From contig CAWCOL010000007.1 in the NCBI GenBank assembly GCA_963797175.1, positions 248,001-312,000 on the forward strand: 64,000 nt of DNA. The letters are read 5' to 3'. Positions 44,110-52,498 of this stretch are shown here, one piece after another; position 1 is the stretch's first letter; each line of letters opens with the position of its first letter. Below the pieces are notes generated by a model that made no database searches, was not told where the DNA came from, and saw only the letters and a program-made list of their open reading frames with translations. The stretch comes from DATLLN01 sp963797175 (lineage in GTDB: Bacteria > Actinomycetota > Thermoleophilia > Gaiellales > JAICJC01). The position numbers and the translations under genes are program-made.

Positions 44110-45057
44110 GTGCGGCGCGCCCTCCCGACCGTCCTCGTCCTGCTGCTCGCGGCGGCCTGCGGCGGTGGCTCGGCAGCATCGGGCCCCTCGCCGGCCGCCG
44201 CGAGGGGCCCGAAGGTGCTGGCGCATCTCCACGTCGGCGCCGGCCCCTGCGCGCTGACGTCCGGCGCCGGGCGCATCTGGGTGACGAACTACACGGACGG
44301 CACACTGTCCGCGATCGACCCGGCCACGAACCGCGTGACGATGACGGCGAAGCTGGGCGCGGGGACGTCGCCGTGCGGCATCGCGTTCGCGGACGGCGCG
44401 CTGTGGGTCGCCCGCCTGGGCACGACCGACCTCGTCCGCGTCGATCCGGCCACCGGCCACATCACGCGGCGGATCCCGATCGGCGGCCAGATCTGGGACA
44501 TGGAGGCGGCCGGCGACGTGGTCTGGATCAGCGACCAGACGCAGGGCCGGGTGCTGCGGCTGGACGCGCGGACGGGCCGGATCACGGCCCGACGGCCGGC
44601 CGGCGCGATGCCCAGCGGCATGGCCGTCGCCGATGGGCAGGTGTGGATCGCCAACACGGCGGAGCGCACCGTCTCGCGGCTCGACCCGACGACGGCGAAG
44701 GTGGTCGAGACGGTGCACGTCGGCCACGCCGGGCCGACCTGGTTCGCGGCCGACGGCAGCGACCTGTGGGTGACGAGCCCGGGTGACTCGACCGCGCAGC
44801 GGATCGACACGGCCGGCGGCTCGGTGGCGGCCAGCGTGCACGTCGCCGCCGTTCCGCGCGACCCCGGCCTCGCCGGCGGGCGGCTGTGGATGCCGAGCTC
44901 GTCCGGGCTGCTGACGCTGCGCGACCCCGCCAGCGGCCGTCTCGAGTCGAGCGTGCACCTGGCCGCGGGGATCTTCGTCGCCCAGGACGCCGCGGGGTCG
45001 ATGTGGGTGCTGAACTACGGCGGGAACGACGTGTGGCGCCTCTCCACCGCCGGGTGA
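44110..45057 (+). CDS. Beta-propeller lipoprotein (virginiamycin B lyase/YVTN-like)
   Basis: 315 residues. Signal peptide with lipobox LLAAAC (Cys17) gives a membrane-anchored extracytoplasmic protein. The rest is about six blades repeating a pattern such as GRIWVTNYTDGTLSAIDPAT, GALWVARLGTTDLVRVDPAT and GQVWIANTAERTVSRLDPTT. The fold is shared by virginiamycin B lyase and YVTN proteins, but lyase activity should not be assumed. Confidence 0.8.
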   Translation: MRRALPTVLVLLLAAACGGGSAASGPSPAAARGPKVLAHLHVGAGPCALTSGAGRIWVTNYTDGTLSAIDPATNRVTMTAKLGAGTSPCGIAFADGALWVARLGTTDLVRVDPATGHITRRIPIGGQIWDMEAAGDVVWISDQTQGRVLRLDARTGRITARRPAGAMPSGMAVADGQVWIANTAERTVSRLDPTTAKVVETVHVGHAGPTWFAADGSDLWVTSPGDSTAQRIDTAGGSVAASVHVAAVPRDPGLAGGRLWMPSSSGLLTLRDPASGRLESSVHLAAGIFVAQDAAGSMWVLNYGGNDVWRLSTAG

Positions 45058-45061
45058 CGGG

Positions 45062-45067
45062 TATCCT
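45062..45067 (+). promoter_or_regulatory. -10 element of cystathionine gamma-synthase
   Basis: TATCCT, 9 bases before the ATG at 45077. Confidence 0.4.
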
Positions 45068-45076
45068 CCGCCCGGC

Positions 45077-46213
45077 ATGAGCGGGTTCGAGACGCGCGCC
45101 ATCCACGACGGGCAGGAGCCGGACCCGAGCACCGGGGCGGTGACCGTGCCCATCTACCAGACCTCCACGTACGTGCAGGAGGCGGTGGGCGTGCTCAAGC
45201 AGGGGTACGACTACTCACGCACCGCGAACCCGACCCGCCGCGCACTGGAGACCTGCCTTGCGTCGCTGGAGAGCGCGAGCCACGGCTTCGCCTTCGCCTC
45301 AGGGATGGCGGCGTCCACGACGGTGATGCACCTGGTCGACCCCGGCCAGCGGGTCGTCTCGGTCAACGACGTGTACGGCGGCACCTACCGGCTGTTCTCG
45401 AAGGTGTACGAGCCGAAGGGCTACCGGTTCGGCTACGTCTCCGCCGAGCAGTGCAACCAGCGGCTGGACGAGCACCTGGACGAGAACACGCGGCTGGTGT
45501 GGCTGGAGTCCCCGACCAACCCGCTGCTGAACGTCGTCGACATCCGCGCCGCTGCCGACGCCGCCCACGCGGTCGGCGCGCTCGTCGTGGTGGACAACAC
45601 CTTCGCCTCGCCCTACCTGCAGCGCCCGCTGGAGCTGGGCGCCGACCTGGTGCTGCACTCAACGACGAAGTACCTGGGCGGGCACTCCGACCTGGTCGGC
45701 GGATTCGTCGGCACGTCGGACGACGCACTGGCCGAGCGGCTCGGCTTCCTCCAGAACTCGCTCGGCGCCGTGCCCGGCCCGCTGGACGCCTGGCTCGTGC
45801 TGCGCGGGCTGAAGACGCTGGCGGTGCGGATGCGGCAGCACTGCGCGAACGCCGGGGCGGTCGTCGAGCTGCTGCGCGAGCACCCCGCCGTCGAGCGCGT
45901 GCTGTGGCCTGGGCTGCCCGACCACCCCGGGCACGAGATCGCCCGCCGCCAGATGAGCGATTTCGGCGGCATGGTCTCCTTCCTGTCCGCCGACGAGCGG
46001 ACCGCGGTCGAGCTGGTGGCGCGCACCCGGATCTGGTCGCTGGCCGAGAGCCTGGGCGGCGTCGAAAGCCTGATCGAGACGCCCGCACAGATGACGCACG
46101 CATCCACCGCGGATGCGCCCTTTGCAACGCCGCCGAACCTGGTTCGGCTGTCGGTCGGGATCGAGGCCGCGGACGACCTCGTGGCCGATCTGGCAACGGC
46201 GCTGGACGCGTAG
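45077..46213 (+). CDS. metB: Cystathionine gamma-synthase/gamma-lyase family PLP enzyme
   Basis: 378 residues of the Cys/Met metabolism PLP family. The PLP lysine is K198 in HSTTKYLGGHSDLVGG. The conserved YSRTANPTRRALE, FASGMAAST and WLESPTNPLL segments are present, as is the C-terminal ESLGGVESLIETPAQMTHAS. Synthase, lyase and beta-lyase subtypes cannot be separated by eye. With cystathionine beta-synthase at 40700 a gamma-lyase role (homocysteine to cysteine) is quite possible, so the symbol is provisional. Confidence 0.85.
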   Translation: MSGFETRAIHDGQEPDPSTGAVTVPIYQTSTYVQEAVGVLKQGYDYSRTANPTRRALETCLASLESASHGFAFASGMAASTTVMHLVDPGQRVVSVNDVYGGTYRLFSKVYEPKGYRFGYVSAEQCNQRLDEHLDENTRLVWLESPTNPLLNVVDIRAAADAAHAVGALVVVDNTFASPYLQRPLELGADLVLHSTTKYLGGHSDLVGGFVGTSDDALAERLGFLQNSLGAVPGPLDAWLVLRGLKTLAVRMRQHCANAGAVVELLREHPAVERVLWPGLPDHPGHEIARRQMSDFGGMVSFLSADERTAVELVARTRIWSLAESLGGVESLIETPAQMTHASTADAPFATPPNLVRLSVGIEAADDLVADLATALDA

Positions 46214-46255
46214 CCCCCGGTCAAGGAGTCGGCTCGCCGGCGTGGAACACGTCGC

Positions 46256-46288
46256 TGGACTTTTTCCATACCGGTTGGTATAGACCAA
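46256..46288 (+). promoter_or_regulatory. Promoter with dre-like GntR/HutC operator before the APC permease
   Basis: -35 TGGACT (46256-46261) and -10 TATAGA (46279-46284) with 17 bases between. The palindrome TTGGTATAGACCAA (46275-46288) covers the -10 and resembles the DasR/NagR operator consensus TGGTCTAGACCA. A second palindrome, ATACCGGTTGGTAT (46268-46281), overlaps it. Repression by a HutC-type regulator is inferred. Confidence 0.6.
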
Positions 46289-46320
46289 CCCTCTTCTGCG
46301 TCGAAGGAAAGGGGAAGGAC

Positions 46321-47913
46321 ATGCCTGAGGGCATCGCGCCCGAGGTGCTCGACGAGGACGCAAAACGTCTCAAGGAGCTGGGGTACAACCCCGAGCTCGA
46401 GCGTTCGTGGGGCCACTTCACGAACTTCGCGATCTCGTTCTCGATCATCTCCATCCTGGCGGGCTGCTTCACCACGTACGGCCAGGCGTGGAACAACGGC
46501 GGCCCCATCGCGATCTCGTGGGGCTGGCCGATCCTGTCCGGATTCATCCTGATCATCGCGTTCTGCATGTCCGAGATCCTGTCGGCGTTCCCGACGGCGG
46601 GCGGCATCTACTACTGGTCGCTGCGGCTGGGCGGCCCCGCGTGGGGCTGGTTCACCGGCTGGTTCAACCTGGTCGGGCTGATCGGCGTGGTCGCCTCAGT
46701 TGACTACGGCGCCGCGCTCTTCGCCTCGTACACGATCGGGCTGTTCGACAACTCCTACGACGCGTTCAGCCTGACGCACATCTTCACGATCTACACGATC
46801 TTCCTGATCTGCCACACGATCCTGAACCTGTTCCCCGCGCACATCCTGCGCTACTGGAACGACTCGTCGGCCTACTGGCACATCATCGGTCCGACGATCG
46901 TCGTGCTGATCCTGATCTTCTGGACGCAGCACGGTCACCAGAGCATCTCCTTCGTGTTCACGGAGAAGATCAACAACTCCGGGTTCTTCGACGGCAAGAA
47001 CGGCGGGATGGGCTACTGGTTCTACGTGCTGCCGCTCGGCTTCCTGCTGACGCAGTACACGATCACCGGGTACGACGCCTGTGCCCACCTCTCCGAGGAG
47101 ACGCGGGGCGCATCGCACTCTGCGGCCAGGGGCCTGTGGCAGGCCGTGTTCTACTCCGCCGTCGGCGGCTGGATCCTGCTGCTGTGCTTCACCTTCGCAG
47201 CGACGAACACGGACTTCATCAACAACGTCAACGGCAACAACCCGTACGGCGCGGGCTACGTGGTGGGCATCTTCGCCTCGTCGCTCAGCCTGGCGGCGTT
47301 CAAGATCATCATGGTGATCGCAACGATCGGCCAGTTCTTCTGCGCCGGTTCGGGCATGACCAGTGCGTCGCGGATGACCTTCGCGTTCAGCCGCGACCGG
47401 GCGATCCCCGGGCACCGGATCTGGTCGACGGTGAGCAAGTCGCACGCGCCGGTCAACGCAACGCTGCTGGTCGCGGTGACCTGCTTCATCGTGGCGCTGC
47501 CGGCACTCAAGGGCAACTCTGCCAACGTGCCGTTCGCCTTCTACGCGCTCACGCAGATCACGGTGATCGGCCTCTACATCGCCTACGTGATCCCCGTGTA
47601 CCTGCGCTGGCGCATGGGTGACGCGTTCGAGCCGGGCCCGTGGACGCTCGGGTCGAAGTACAAGTGGATGTGCCCGATCGCCGTGCTCGAGGTGATCGTC
47701 GTGTGCATCTACTTCTCTCTGCCGTTCAGCCCGGCCGGTATCCCCGGCCGCACGGGCTTCGCCCTCGACAACGGCGCGGTCAACTACGCGCCGGTGCTGG
47801 TGTTCGGCGTGGTGATCCTCGCCGGCATCTGGTGGTTCGTCTCGGCGAAGAACTGGTTCACCGGGCCGGAGATCCCCGAGGCCCGAGCAGCCGAAGCCGA
47901 GCTCGGCGGCTGA
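46321..47913 (+). CDS. APC superfamily amino acid/GABA permease (ACT family)
   Basis: 530 residues with about 12 helices. The N-terminal RLKELGYNPELERSWGHFTN and FSIISILAGCFTTYGQAWNNGGP are typical of the amino acid-choline transporter group that includes GABA permeases. SEILSAFPTAGGIYYWSLRL and TGYDACAHLSEETRGAS are family signatures. The substrate is unknown. The sequence is less GC-rich and uses more Ile, Phe and Asn than its neighbours, as expected of a membrane protein. AAGGAC precedes the ATG. Confidence 0.9.
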   Translation: MPEGIAPEVLDEDAKRLKELGYNPELERSWGHFTNFAISFSIISILAGCFTTYGQAWNNGGPIAISWGWPILSGFILIIAFCMSEILSAFPTAGGIYYWSLRLGGPAWGWFTGWFNLVGLIGVVASVDYGAALFASYTIGLFDNSYDAFSLTHIFTIYTIFLICHTILNLFPAHILRYWNDSSAYWHIIGPTIVVLILIFWTQHGHQSISFVFTEKINNSGFFDGKNGGMGYWFYVLPLGFLLTQYTITGYDACAHLSEETRGASHSAARGLWQAVFYSAVGGWILLLCFTFAATNTDFINNVNGNNPYGAGYVVGIFASSLSLAAFKIIMVIATIGQFFCAGSGMTSASRMTFAFSRDRAIPGHRIWSTVSKSHAPVNATLLVAVTCFIVALPALKGNSANVPFAFYALTQITVIGLYIAYVIPVYLRWRMGDAFEPGPWTLGSKYKWMCPIAVLEVIVVCIYFSLPFSPAGIPGRTGFALDNGAVNYAPVLVFGVVILAGIWWFVSAKNWFTGPEIPEARAAEAELGG

Positions 47914-47926
47914 TCGTCCCGGATCA

Positions 47927-48059
47927 GGGGACTGTCCCTCAGCGGGGGTCGCTGGGGGACAGTCCCCGTGCCGCGCCGGTCGGGATGAAGCGGGCCGAGA
48001 TCGTGCGGATCCGCACCCCCGGCCTGTCCCTCCAGAGGCCCTCAACGGGGACAGTCCCC
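47927..48059. repeat. Three copies of a GGGGACAGTCCCC palindrome
   Basis: GGGGACTGTCCC at 47927-47938, then GGGGACAGTCCCC at 47955-47967 and at 48047-48059, the first in opposite orientation. They fill the 288-base gap after the permease, which holds no gene I can support. The first two could also form a terminator for the permease. Confidence 0.6.
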
Positions 48060-48201
48060 GGAGAGCTGGAGGTTAAAAGGATTCGCCGCCCCGGCTTGCC
48101 TTTTGTCCCCCGGTCGAAGGAACGTTCGAGTCGCCTCTACGATCCCTCCGCCCGGCTTCGTCCTACTCGGCTGCCCTGAGCGGCGCAGGAGTGAATCTAG
48201 G

Positions 48202-49179
48202 TCACCGGGGGCCGCCGCGCAAGCAGGAAATTGACGCTGTTTGCGAGGTTCCGGCAGCGGTTGCGTCGATCAGCGCCTGGAGCAGGCGCTGGGGATCCTC
48301 GGCCAGCCGGTTGCACACGTACAGCCACCACTGCTCGCCGAACACGACGTAGGTGCGCGTCGCCACGCCGCCGGCGCGGGCCCGGTCGAGCAGCCCATCG
48401 TCCAGCCCCATCAGCACCTCGAGCTCGCCACCCGAGGCGAGGGCGCCGCCCAGCCGGTCGACGAACTCCTCGTCGTGGGTCGCGACCGAGAGCGGCCGCC
48501 CCGCCTCGGCGACGCGCTCCGCAAGCGCCACGAACGCATCGGCGAGTGCTGGGTCCTCACGCCGCAGCGCCTCGGACTCCGGCTCGTCGTAGGCGCCCTT
48601 GACGATCCGCACCCGACCGCCCGGCCGGCGCAGGATCGCGTCGAGGTCGCCGCCGGAGCGGCGCAGTCGCGCCTGCACCGTGATGCCCACGTTGGCGTGC
48701 CGCTCGCACAGCTGCCGGTACAGGTCGAGGACGAGGCCGGTGCGGTCGGAGCCCTCGGCCGAGATCATCACGTCCTGGCCGATCGCGGCCGCCGCGGCCG
48801 CGATCCGGCCGGTGTTGCGCAGGCAGAGCTCGGGATCGATCAGCGAGCCGACATGCGAAAGGTCGAGCGAGATCGAGCAGTCGAGCCCGGCGTCGCCGAT
48901 CCGCCGCGCGAGCTCCAGGAAGGCCTCCGTCTCGGCGCTCGCCAGCGCCGCGTCGCGGCAGCTCTCGCCCATCGCGTCGGCCGTGCAGCGGTGGCCGGCG
49001 GCGACGATCCGGGCGATCTCCGGCAGCGCCTCGTCCGCCGTCGTCCCCGCGATGTAGCGGCGGGCGACCCGTCCGACGGCCGTTCGCAGCGCCGGGTCGG
49101 CCGCGACCCGCGCCTTCAGACCCTCGTCGAGGGCGAGTCGGCGAAGCGCATCCGCGGCGCCCGTTTCGAGGTCACGCAC
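48202..49179 (-). CDS. Proline dehydrogenase family protein
   Basis: 325-residue monofunctional FAD enzyme that oxidises proline to pyrroline-5-carboxylate. The barrel strands show SLDLSHVGSLID, VMISAEGSD, VRIVKGAYDEP, SVATHDEEF and EVLMGLDDGL. In the helix-8 motif, usually YxxRR, it reads Y287-V-C-N-R291, so the first of the two carboxylate-binding arginines is Asn. No pyrroline-5-carboxylate dehydrogenase is adjacent. The GTG start overlaps the upstream nfu-like gene by 8 bases. Confidence 0.82.
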   Translation of the reverse strand: MRDLETGAADALRRLALDEGLKARVAADPALRTAVGRVARRYIAGTTADEALPEIARIVAAGHRCTADAMGESCRDAALASAETEAFLELARRIGDAGLDCSISLDLSHVGSLIDPELCLRNTGRIAAAAAAIGQDVMISAEGSDRTGLVLDLYRQLCERHANVGITVQARLRRSGGDLDAILRRPGGRVRIVKGAYDEPESEALRREDPALADAFVALAERVAEAGRPLSVATHDEEFVDRLGGALASGGELEVLMGLDDGLLDRARAGGVATRTYVVFGEQWWLYVCNRLAEDPQRLLQALIDATAAGTSQTASISCLRGGPR

Positions 49180-49774
49180 GCGCGTAGTACGGATTCGCGC
49201 CGGCGGCGTGATCGGTCACGTCCACCACCCGCGCGATCTCGGGCACGCTCGAGCGGATGGCCGCCTCGATGCCCTGCTGCAGCGTCACCCGCGACATCCC
49301 GCAGCCCTGGCAGCCGCCCAGCAGGCGCACCGACACCTCGTCGCCGCTCACCCCGACCAGCTCACAGGAGCCGCCGTGGCTCGCGATTGCCGGGTTGATG
49401 TGCAGGCCGATGACCTGCTCGACCCGCTCGGCCACCGAGCCGGACAGGCTCTCCGGCGGCGCGCCGTAGGCCGGCGTCGGCATGTTCGGGTTGTCGATCA
49501 CCAGGCCGCCGCCGAGCGCCGCGTCCAGCGCGATCGTCGCGCCGTCCAGGTCGTCCACGCTCTGGGCGGGCATGACGATGGTCAGCTCGCCGTGCTCGCT
49601 GAGGACGTCGGTGGGGTCGATCTCGTCACGGCGCAGGAAGGCCATGTCGTACGTGAACGCGGTGCCGGCGACGCCGGCCACCTCGACCCAGAGGGCCAGG
49701 CCCTGCGGCTCGGGCTCCCGCGAACGGGTCTCCAGCACGCGCTTCAGCGCCTGTTCGGTGATGCTGATCGCCAC
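49172..49774 (-). CDS. Nfu-type iron-sulfur carrier (degenerate A-type domain plus NifU C-domain)
   Basis: 200 residues, NfuA-like in architecture. The N-terminal half (1-100) has the A-type (IscA/HesB) fold without its cysteines. The C-terminal NifU domain carries the cluster ligands C155 and C158 in LLGGCQGCGMS. Such proteins carry a 4Fe-4S cluster to target enzymes. GTG start with TACCCT 6 bases upstream. Confidence 0.85.
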   Translation of the reverse strand: MAISITEQALKRVLETRSREPEPQGLALWVEVAGVAGTAFTYDMAFLRRDEIDPTDVLSEHGELTIVMPAQSVDDLDGATIALDAALGGGLVIDNPNMPTPAYGAPPESLSGSVAERVEQVIGLHINPAIASHGGSCELVGVSGDEVSVRLLGGCQGCGMSRVTLQQGIEAAIRSSVPEIARVVDVTDHAAGANPYYARA

Positions 49775-49780
49775 GCCCGA

Positions 49781-49786
49781 AGGGTA
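49781..49786 (-). promoter_or_regulatory. -10 element of the nfu-proline dehydrogenase operon
   Basis: TACCCT on the minus strand, 6 bases before the GTG at 49774. Confidence 0.5.
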
Positions 49787-49803
49787 GCGCGACCCCGGTC
49801 GGG

Positions 49804-52407
49804 CTACGCCGCGCGCCGGCGCTCGCTGTGGAGCTCGACGATCCGTTCGGGCGGCACGGCCCGCGAGTAGAGGAAGCCCTGGCCGAGCGTGCAGCCGCGG
49901 GCGACCAGGAAGGCGTGCTGCTCCTCGGTCTCGATTCCCTCAGCCAGCGGCTGCAGGCCGAGGTTCTTGGCGAGCTGCACGATCGAGGTGACCAGCACCG
50001 CGGCGCTGCGGTCGGCCGGCAGGTCGGAGATGAAGGAGCGGTCGATCTTGAGCGTCGTCACCTGCATCTGGTTCAGCCGCGAGAGCGACGAGTGGCCGGT
50101 GCCGAAGTCGTCGATGGCGAGCCGCAGGCCGCGCTCGTGCAGTTCGGCGATGATCGGCTCCGAACGCAGCGTGTCGGCCATCACCGTGGACTCGGTGATC
50201 TCGATCATCATCCGCTCGGCCGAGAGGCCGAACGACTCGATCGTCTCCAGCACCTGGCGCATCGCGGTCGGCTGCCAGAAGATCGCGGGCAGGTTGACGG
50301 ACACATAGATGTCCATCCCCTGCTCCCGCCAGCGGGCGCCCTGGCGGCAGGCCTCCTCGATCACCCAGTCCGAGAGCGGTGCGATCAGCCCGGTGCGCTC
50401 GGCCAGCGGGATGAAGTCGCCGGGCATGACGATGCCGCGCTCGCCGTCCGACCAGCGCAGCAGCGCCTCCACGCCGACGATCTCGCCGTCGCCCAGCGAG
50501 ACGATCGGCTGGTAGTGCAGGATCAGCTCGTCGCGCTCAATCGCGCCGCGCAGCCGCCCGGCCATCGAGAGCTGCGCGCGGGGGTCGCGGCCGGTGGCGG
50601 TGAACACCTCGTAGCGGTTGCGCCCCGCCTCCTTGGCCTTGTACATCGCGATGTCGGCGTGCTTCAGCAGGCTGGTCATGTCCACCGCGTCCTGCGGGTA
50701 GACGCTGATGCCGAGGCTGGCGCTGGTGTAGATCTCCGTCTCGGACAGCACCATCGGCCGGGCCAGCGCCTCGCGGACGCTGTCGGCGACCCGCCGGGAG
50801 ATCTCGGTCGCGTCCAGCTGCTCGTCGTTGTCCACGTCGGCAATAAGGATGAGGAACTCGTCGCCTCCCTGGCGGGCGACGACGTCCGAACCGCGGACCG
50901 CCATCCGCAGCCGGTTCGCCACCTCGCACAGCAGCTGGTCACCGGCGACGTGGCCGAAGCTGTCGTTGACCAGCTTGAAGTCGTCGAGGTCGACGTAGAG
51001 CACCGCCACCCCAGTGTCCGACCGCCCGGCGCGGGCCAGCGCGAGCTCGAGATGCTCCTGGAACAGCGTCCGGTTGGGCAGGCCGGTCAGCGAGTCGTGG
51101 TAGGCCAGCCGCACCAGCTCGCGCTCGGCCTTGCGCCGGTCGGTGATGTCGTCGCCGATCCACGCGCTGCCGGTGACGGTGCCGTCGGCATCGCGCAGCG
51201 CCGTCGCGTTCCACGAGAACAGCCTGCGGTCGCGCGAGCGGGTGAGGATGGCGCTCTCGCGGTGCGGGATGACGTGGCCGCGCGCCAGCTCGGCGAAGAA
51301 CGCGCGCTCGTCCTCGACGACGTCCTCGGGGACGAACGCCTCCAGGAACGAGCGGCCCAGCAACTCGTCCTCCCACCAGCCGCACAGCTCGGCGAAATAC
51401 TCGTTGACGAACACGATGCGGCCGTCCAGGTCGGTCGTGATCGCGGCCAGCCGCACGTTCTCGAGCAGCTCGCGGAACCGCTGCTCGGACTCGCGCAGCA
51501 GCGCCTCCGACGCCTTCTGCTCCGTCACCTCGAAGATCACGCCCTGGATGAAGCGCGGCTCGCCGGCCTTGTCCGTGACGGCAACGGCGTCGTCGCGGAA
51601 CCAGCGGATGCGGCCGTCGAGGTCGAACAGCCGGTACTCGGCGCTGTAGGGCTCGCCGGTGCGCACCGTCTCGGCGTAGCGCTCCGCCGCCTCGCGGTCG
51701 TCCGGATGCATCCGCCGCGTCCAGCCGTCGGCGCCCTCCAGCCAGTCCTGCTGCGGCACGCCCAGCAGGCTCTCCAGCTGCGGGCTGACATAGACCGGCT
51801 CGCCGCTGCCGGCGACGTCGACATACGTCACCGCCGGCAGGTTCTCGACCAGCGTCCGGAGCAGCAGCTCCGACTCGCGGTGGCGCTCCATCAGCTGGGC
51901 GTTCCGCACCGCCGGGGCGACGACGTCGCACAGCGACCGCAGGAAGGTGAGGTCGTCCTCGCTCCACTCGCGGTCGACGACGTCGGCGATCTCGAACAGC
52001 CCGATCGTCTCGTTCTGGGTGATCAGCGGCAGCATCAACAGGCTGCGGTGGCCGGTGGTCTGCAGCGCGCGCACCTCGGCCGGGTCGGCGGCGGGATCGG
52101 CCACGCGGACGGTGACGGTGATCCGCTCCTCGAGGACGCGGCGCGACAGCGGATAGTCCGCCAGCGGATACTCGACGTCCGCCTCGGCCAGCTCGCCGAC
52201 GATGCGGCCCTCGAAGTCCGTCAGGGTGACCAGCACGTCGCGGTCGGTGTCCCAGGTGGACACCGCGACGCCCGCGGCGGACGTGAGCCGGCTGGCGTCG
52301 CCGGCGAACCGGCGCAGCACCTCGCGCAGGTCGAGGCTGGACGAGAGGGCGCGCGACAGGTCGACGAGCGCGTTCAGTCGGTCTGCCGGGAGCATCCAGG
52401 GAGTCAT
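49804..52407 (-). CDS. GAF-PAS-PAS-GGDEF-EAL c-di-GMP turnover protein
   Basis: 867 residues, soluble. A GAF domain (about 10-180), two PAS domains with PAC motifs (about 190-300 and 305-425), GGDEF (about 435-600) and EAL (about 615-860). The cyclase site is intact (RQGGDEFLIL) and has an upstream inhibitory site RGSD five residues before GGDEF. The phosphodiesterase site is also intact (VEALLRW, DDFGTGHSSLSRL, LKIDRSF). Both activities are therefore possible, with sensing by the N-terminal domains. ATG at 52407 is taken; a TTG two codons earlier is the alternative. Confidence 0.93.
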   Translation of the reverse strand: MTPWMLPADRLNALVDLSRALSSSLDLREVLRRFAGDASRLTSAAGVAVSTWDTDRDVLVTLTDFEGRIVGELAEADVEYPLADYPLSRRVLEERITVTVRVADPAADPAEVRALQTTGHRSLLMLPLITQNETIGLFEIADVVDREWSEDDLTFLRSLCDVVAPAVRNAQLMERHRESELLLRTLVENLPAVTYVDVAGSGEPVYVSPQLESLLGVPQQDWLEGADGWTRRMHPDDREAAERYAETVRTGEPYSAEYRLFDLDGRIRWFRDDAVAVTDKAGEPRFIQGVIFEVTEQKASEALLRESEQRFRELLENVRLAAITTDLDGRIVFVNEYFAELCGWWEDELLGRSFLEAFVPEDVVEDERAFFAELARGHVIPHRESAILTRSRDRRLFSWNATALRDADGTVTGSAWIGDDITDRRKAERELVRLAYHDSLTGLPNRTLFQEHLELALARAGRSDTGVAVLYVDLDDFKLVNDSFGHVAGDQLLCEVANRLRMAVRGSDVVARQGGDEFLILIADVDNDEQLDATEISRRVADSVREALARPMVLSETEIYTSASLGISVYPQDAVDMTSLLKHADIAMYKAKEAGRNRYEVFTATGRDPRAQLSMAGRLRGAIERDELILHYQPIVSLGDGEIVGVEALLRWSDGERGIVMPGDFIPLAERTGLIAPLSDWVIEEACRQGARWREQGMDIYVSVNLPAIFWQPTAMRQVLETIESFGLSAERMMIEITESTVMADTLRSEPIIAELHERGLRLAIDDFGTGHSSLSRLNQMQVTTLKIDRSFISDLPADRSAAVLVTSIVQLAKNLGLQPLAEGIETEEQHAFLVARGCTLGQGFLYSRAVPPERIVELHSERRRAA

Positions 52408-52461
52408 CGGCAACTGACGGCCGATGATTGAGCGGGAACCGCGACGCCGACGGCACCCTGA

Positions 52462-52491
52462 TTGACCGGTCAGTCAGGACTCCGGTAGCAT
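52462..52491 (+). promoter_or_regulatory. Promoter with TetR-type operator before the amine oxidase
   Basis: -35 TTGACC (52462-52467) and -10 TAGCAT (52486-52491), 18 bases apart; the ATG follows 7 bases after the -10. TGACCGGTCA (52463-52472) is a perfect 10-base palindrome extended by GTCA, matching common TetR-family operators. No regulator gene is adjacent. Confidence 0.6.
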
Positions 52492-52498
52492 CGCCGCG

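Noticed and set aside
49828..52431. An 867-codon open frame antisense to the GGDEF-EAL gene
   Set aside because: Same composition artefact; the minus-strand protein has intact GAF, PAS, GGDEF and EAL motifs.
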